Below, in pieces: positions 59,640-64,000 of a stretch of 64,000 nt of DNA (its first letter is position 1; the number at the start of each line of letters is the position of its first letter). The DNA comes from Capsicum annuum (taxonomy: Eukaryota; Streptophyta; Magnoliopsida; Solanales; Solanaceae). The stretch is from assembly GCF_002878395.1 (NCBI RefSeq), contig NC_061117.1:225127704-225191703 (forward strand), written 5' to 3'. The translations under genes and the position numbers were made by a program. The notes under the pieces are model-generated. The model was not told the DNA's origin and searched no databases. It was given only the letters and a program-made list of their open reading frames with translations.

Positions 59640-61490
59640 GTGAAGAGTGAACGTTGAGGAAGAGGAATGGCAGAGATCAATTTTGGATTGAGCGGGGATT
59701 TAGCCATTTAGAACTTTTCAAATTTTAGTGACCCATGAACGACGTCGTTTGTCGCACTTTCCCAAGGAGTAAGGTATAATGGTTTCGCGATAAAATTCAA
59801 GATTATTGGGATATCTTATTATGGATTAACAAATAAAAGGATAATTATTTTAAGATAATCCGGATAAACTACAGGATTATTGGGATATCTTATTATGGAT
59901 CAATAAATAAAGGAATAATTAAATTTGAAATAACTTGTTCCCAATCAAATAAATCCTAAGAGCAAAACTTATACATTTTTTATTTATGTTTATAGTTAGT
60001 GATTTTAAGCTTTAAAAACAAAAATAAGTTAATTCCAACTTATGAAAGCTATAAGTCCATCTAAATGGGCTCTTAATTTTGTTTTGAAGATGAATATTAA
60101 AAACCTACCGATATGTCATGAATAAATAATATTTTTAATTCTTTTTAGAAAAATCTACTCTGTTATAAAATATTAATGTATGTGAATATCCACTACTTCA
60201 TAAATTTACTTTCACTAATCTTCTTCGTCTTAAATAATTACTCCTTCACCATTGTACACGTTATTATAGATATAACTTTCACACCCTTTAACCTTCCCGT
60301 AATCTTCTTGTTTATTGTTATGTTATGATCAACTTTTTGTATGTCTGTATGAACACTATAAATAGAGGCAGGCATACGAGAAATGAAAATCTCCCACCTC
60401 TTGTTTTCTCTCTATATTTTTTGTCCATTTAGTTATTCACACTATTAATCGTTTAGCTTAGTTTGAAAACAACTCCTAAATTGTATAGCCAAACGAGAGC
60501 TAATTTTTCTTATCTACATAAATACGATTTACTCTTTTTTGAAACCTAAATTACCAAGCAAGAGTGCTCAGAGTTGGAGGAACATAGTTAGTAATTGATA
60601 AAGATGAATATTGCGCAGAATTAATTAAGATGCGCATAAGTTGATCTAAACACTATGATTATAAAAAAAACTCCAAAAAGGTACAATATAATATAAAACT
60701 ATCAATCGACCAAGTTCTTAAGGGCTCGTTTAGTTGTGGAACATGTTGTCTCAGGATTAACTATCATGATAAGCTATTTCGGAACTGTTTTCTCATTCTT
60801 AATGCGGAACAAAAATAACACTATAATTCTAAATAACTAATCCCGATATAAGTTATCGAGTAATTTTATCCCAGTTAAATATTAGATAAGTTCGTCTTAA
60901 AATTAATCTCATGACTAGTTATCCTGAATGCTTCACGCCGAACGAACGGTTAGTTTGTCCGAATTAAGCCCTATTTAGTAGCTGTTTGGCCATGAAAATT
61001 ATATATTTTTTTTTTTTTTGAAAAATTGTTTCACTTTAGTGAAAAAAGTAAAAATAAAATGCGTTTGGCCATGAAAATTTCAAATACAATTTCGAAATTG
61101 TATTTGGAAAACACTCATACTTCTTTCACAAAATTTCAAAAACAACTTTTAATTTCTATTCATGACCAAACACAACTCCAACTCTAACTTTAACTCCAAT
61201 TTCAACTCCGAAAAATTATGATTTTCACGGTCAAATAGGACCTTAATTTCTAGATATTTATCAATTTCTCATAATTAAATTTAGAAATAATTAAAAAAAT
61301 CTCCCCTTGTATTTGGTCTCGTGTAATACTAACTCTTCCCTTACAGGCTTATACTTTATTATATTTTTCATAAATAAAAGATAAATTCTATTTTAACCAA
61401 TTTATTCTTTCTAATACATATATTTTTTTTAATTGACCAAAATACTTGTTCTCTCCACGGCTCAACTTTCTACCCGAAAAGATGGAATAA
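59640..61490. other. Intergenic DNA upstream of INCENP
   Basis: No gene recognised. A 2-copy repeat (GATTATTGGGATATCTTATT) lies at 59800-59905, and MITE-like elements lie at 60721-60952 and 60969-61243. Confidence 0.55.
60969..61243. mobile_element. MITE-like element
   Basis: Left CTGTTTGGCCATGAAAATT and right ATTTTCACGGTCAAATAGGA are imperfect inverted ends, with internal GAAATTGTATTTGGAAAA. It matches a very common short Solanaceae repeat. Exact ends uncertain. A second element of similar kind (GGGCTCGTTTAGTTG ... GCCGAACGAACGG) lies at about 60721-60952. Confidence 0.6.
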
Positions 61491-62094
61491 CTATAAAATT
61501 TCTCATCGTATTTTACACGCAAACCATATTTATTGTGGTTATTTATAAGCTCTTACACCATATAATACTTTCTTAGTACCATAGAAAATACTCTTCACCA
61601 GCTAACATGTCTAGTAAGTTGTCAATTTTGCTAGTCTTTAATTATTTTCTCTAATTGATATGCGTTTACAGGTTTCCATTTTTTTTTCTGTTCCTATTAA
61701 GTGTGCAAATAGATAATGGCGATATTCATGTAATTTTTTTTTTAAATCAACGTTGTGTCTTGGATAATTTGCATGCAGCTCAATTAATTCTACACTCCAA
61801 CAAGTATAGAATAGATGGAAGAAATTATGTAGTGGTTTTTTCTTTGTTGGATTTGAACTTGAGACCTTGTAGTTATCGTCCACTTTATTGATCAATAGGC
61901 CACACCCTGGGTGCTGCTTCATTTAAAAAATTGTTCATTTAACATTAGTGATTTAATTTAAGCCATCAATGTTTGTAAATTTCATGCTTTATTACGAATT
62001 TATTTACTATTTCTTGTGGGTGTTGTATTTATGTTATGTCATCTTGTTTCATGCTTTATTACGGATTGTTTACTATTCCTTGTCTTGAGCCAGA

Positions 62095-62649
62095 TGTCAC
62101 GGGCCTAATTTTCGCCACGTGCGGACAGCTTAACACTCACGATATCGAGGCTAAACTTCAGTCCTAAACCGCCCTAAATTCGTCCCCAAGAACCTTTGAA
62201 CACTCACACGAACTCACAAGGAAATAGCAAGAAAGACACTCGGTTTTGGGAGGCCCGAAGAGCCAATTTTCAGATTATATTTCTTGAATATTGGAAGTGA
62301 ATGATCTGCCCAAGAGGGCCTTTACAAGCTATATATAATGCCCCTTAGTCAAGGATACAATAAATGCTTAGTCAACATTACCCCATTTGGGCATGCAAGC
62401 CACGAACTAGTAGAAAGCCCTTTGTCTAGTATGCTGTTTTTGTAGAGCAGCCACTGCCCAGCTGGTCAAGGCTTCAAAGCCCCATAAATGTTGACCCGAG
62501 CTTGTATTTTGACCTCCCAAAGATGCCCCCACGTTGGCCTTGTCCCGAGACGTTGAGGGAGCCCCGTCGGGTTCCGAAATGTGTCCGAAACGCTTGGAAT
62601 TATGTCCAAAACGGGATGAATTTAATGGGTAGTGACGCGGGGCGTCACA
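62095..62649 (+). mobile_element. Solo-LTR-like insertion (555 bp) nested in a SINE
   Basis: Begins TGTCACGGGCC and ends GGGCGTCACA (TG...CA). Flanked by CAGA at 62091-62094 and 62650-62653. The interrupted sequence CTTGAGC-CAGA / CAGAGGTCTATTGG rejoins into a TTG-type SINE. GC-rich compared with the array. No internal domain. Confidence 0.75.
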
Positions 62650-62766
62650 CAGAGGTCTATTGGAAATAACTTTTCTACTTCTCCGGAGGTAGCGGTATGG
62701 ACTGTGTACATCTTACCCTCCCAAGACCCCACTATGTGGGAATACACTGGGTTTATTGTTGTTGTA
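62650..62766 (+). mobile_element. 3' part of the SINE interrupted by the LTR
   Basis: GGTCTATTGGAAATAAC, GGACTGTGTACATCTTACCC and ACTGGGTTTATTGTTGTTG match the TTG-tailed SINE; its 5' remainder lies left of 62095. Confidence 0.8.
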
Positions 62767-64000
62767 ATATTTGTAAAATTTGGTAATTTTTGGGGATGAG
62801 TAATCTTTATCTGAAGTTGTTTTCATGTTTTAGACGATTCAAGTTGTCTAAATGAGCTATTGGATTCATGATATTGTGTTTAGAAAAGTCGTGGCCAGCT
62901 TGTGCGCACCTCAACAATTCCATGGGTACCGGGTAACTCTATCCTAGTGTTTTGTCTCTACAGAGATTTGAACGTGAGACCTCACCGTTCTCGGACACTC
63001 TATTGATCACTAGGCCACACCCTTGGGTGCTTTATGTAAATAGATTGTTCATTTACCATAATAACATTACTGAGAATATTAAAGGTAGTGATTTAATTTA
63101 ATCCATGAATATTCATAAAATATGGTAATTTTTGGGTACGAGTAGTGTTTATCCTACCGTGTGTTCATGTTAGACACTTTGAGTTGTCTGAATGGTTGTT
63201 TGATTCATGATATTGTGTTTAGAATGTTGTGGCCAGCTTGCGCGCACCTCAACTAACTCCACGGGTACCGAGTAACTCTATCCACCAAGGCTAGGATTGA
63301 TAGGAAGAAATTAGCTAGTGTTTTTGTCTCTGTTGAGATTTGAACTTGAGATCTCGTGGTTCTCACCCACTTTATTGATCACTAGGCTATACCTTTGGGT
63401 GCTTCATGTAAAAAGATTGTTCATTTACCATTAGTGAGAATGTTATAGGAAGTGATTTAATTTAAGTCATCAATATTCATAAATGTGGTGACTTTTGGGG
63501 ACGAGTAATCTTTATCCTATGTTGCTTTCATGTTATATGCTTCGATTTGTCTGATTGAGTTGTTTGATTCAAGATATTGTGTTTAGAAAAGTGAGTTGTG
63601 AAATGCCTATTAACTGTTTGGTAAATGCCTGAAATGAACTGTTTGAATTTTAGTAGGGAAATGCCAATTCCTTATTTGCTTTCTTTAATGATTATGTTGT
63701 TGGAATTCCTTGCTGGAAAATATTCTTCACCAACAATATGTCTAGTAAGTAGTCAATTTTGAATTTTTGTTTGTTTGTTATAAATTGTGCTAATTAAGGA
63801 ATTATACCGGAAAATGGACTAGATAATGCTGATATTCATGTAAAAATATTGTTCCTTTATCAGTTGTGAGCATGTAAACGTCTGTGATTTAGTTTAATCC
63901 ATGAATGTTCATAAAATGTGGTGATTCGGGGACAAATAATATTTATCCTAGGTTGTTATTTCAGGTTAGATGTTTCGAGTTGTCTGAATGAGCTGTTTGA

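Larger units (their letters stand above)
61490..64000 (-). repeat. Repeat array A (right), inverted relative to 27800-29610
   Basis: Contains the same ~350-bp units in reverse complement (CATGAATATTCATAAAATRT consensus, CGAGTTGTCTGAATGAGCTG, GAGCATGTAAA). The inner edge (TTTATTGTGGTTATTTATAA, AAAATACTCTTCACCAGCTA) mirrors the outer edge of the left array. SINE copies (minus strand) lie near 61760-61905, 62885-63030 and 63228-63402. The array runs off the window. Confidence 0.88.

Noticed and set aside
59449..59707. Poly-Gly and poly-Pro proteins
   Set aside because: Translations of the G homopolymer; no gene support.

Overview
The window is plant nuclear DNA, almost certainly from a Solanaceae species. 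The evidence is the AT-rich intergenic DNA, GT-AG introns, Solanaceae-type SINEs (3' ends with TTG repeats, and tRNA-like copies with pol III B boxes), Stowaway MITEs with CTCCCTCCGT ends, and Ty3/gypsy and Copia debris. Gene density is low: three conserved single-copy-type loci and one small gene cluster in 64 kb. Two 100-base N blocks (181-280 and 35611-35710) are assembly gaps.

Layout. 1-5264: minus-strand Ty3/gypsy element (RT, protease and gag remnants, then its 5' LTR), inserted into the first of three divergent NF-YB (LEC1-type) transcription factor genes. 5266-18700: the NF-YB cluster. Copy A is truncated by the LTR and frameshifted; copy B (11236-12926) is an intact three-exon gene; copy C lacks exon 1 and has a nonsense codon. 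Between them lie minisatellite-like arrays, a Copia-type solo LTR and MITEs. 19971-23595: minus-strand NMN adenylyltransferase (NMNAT) locus that looks decayed. 23930-27780: degenerate chromovirus-like gypsy element. 27800-29610: repeat array A. 30890-32443: hAT transposase remnant and a broken F-box gene. 34026-36576: hAT-type element filled with a ~150-bp minisatellite. 36600-38600: a ~125-bp satellite array. 38590-39180: fragment of a lectin receptor kinase. 39766-41751: intact LecRK-S.7-like receptor kinase (minus). 41950-47100: AT-rich intergenic DNA. 47423-59498: ten-exon INCENP/WYRD gene (minus), with LINE, SINE and MITE insertions in its first intron and a 70-base G run just upstream of its start codon. 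61490-64000: repeat array A again, in inverted orientation.

How it fits together. NMNAT, INCENP/WYRD and LecRK-S.7 correspond, from memory, to the adjacent Arabidopsis loci At5g55810, At5g55820 and At5g55830, so the window preserves an old block of synteny. The order here is NMNAT-LecRK-INCENP, and the LecRK-INCENP segment is bracketed by the inverted arrays, which suggests a repeat-mediated inversion. The INCENP gene carries an internal tandem duplication of a whole exon plus intron. I found no novel defence or regulatory system; the strongest signals are structural: tandem duplication, decay, nested insertions and satellites growing inside transposons.
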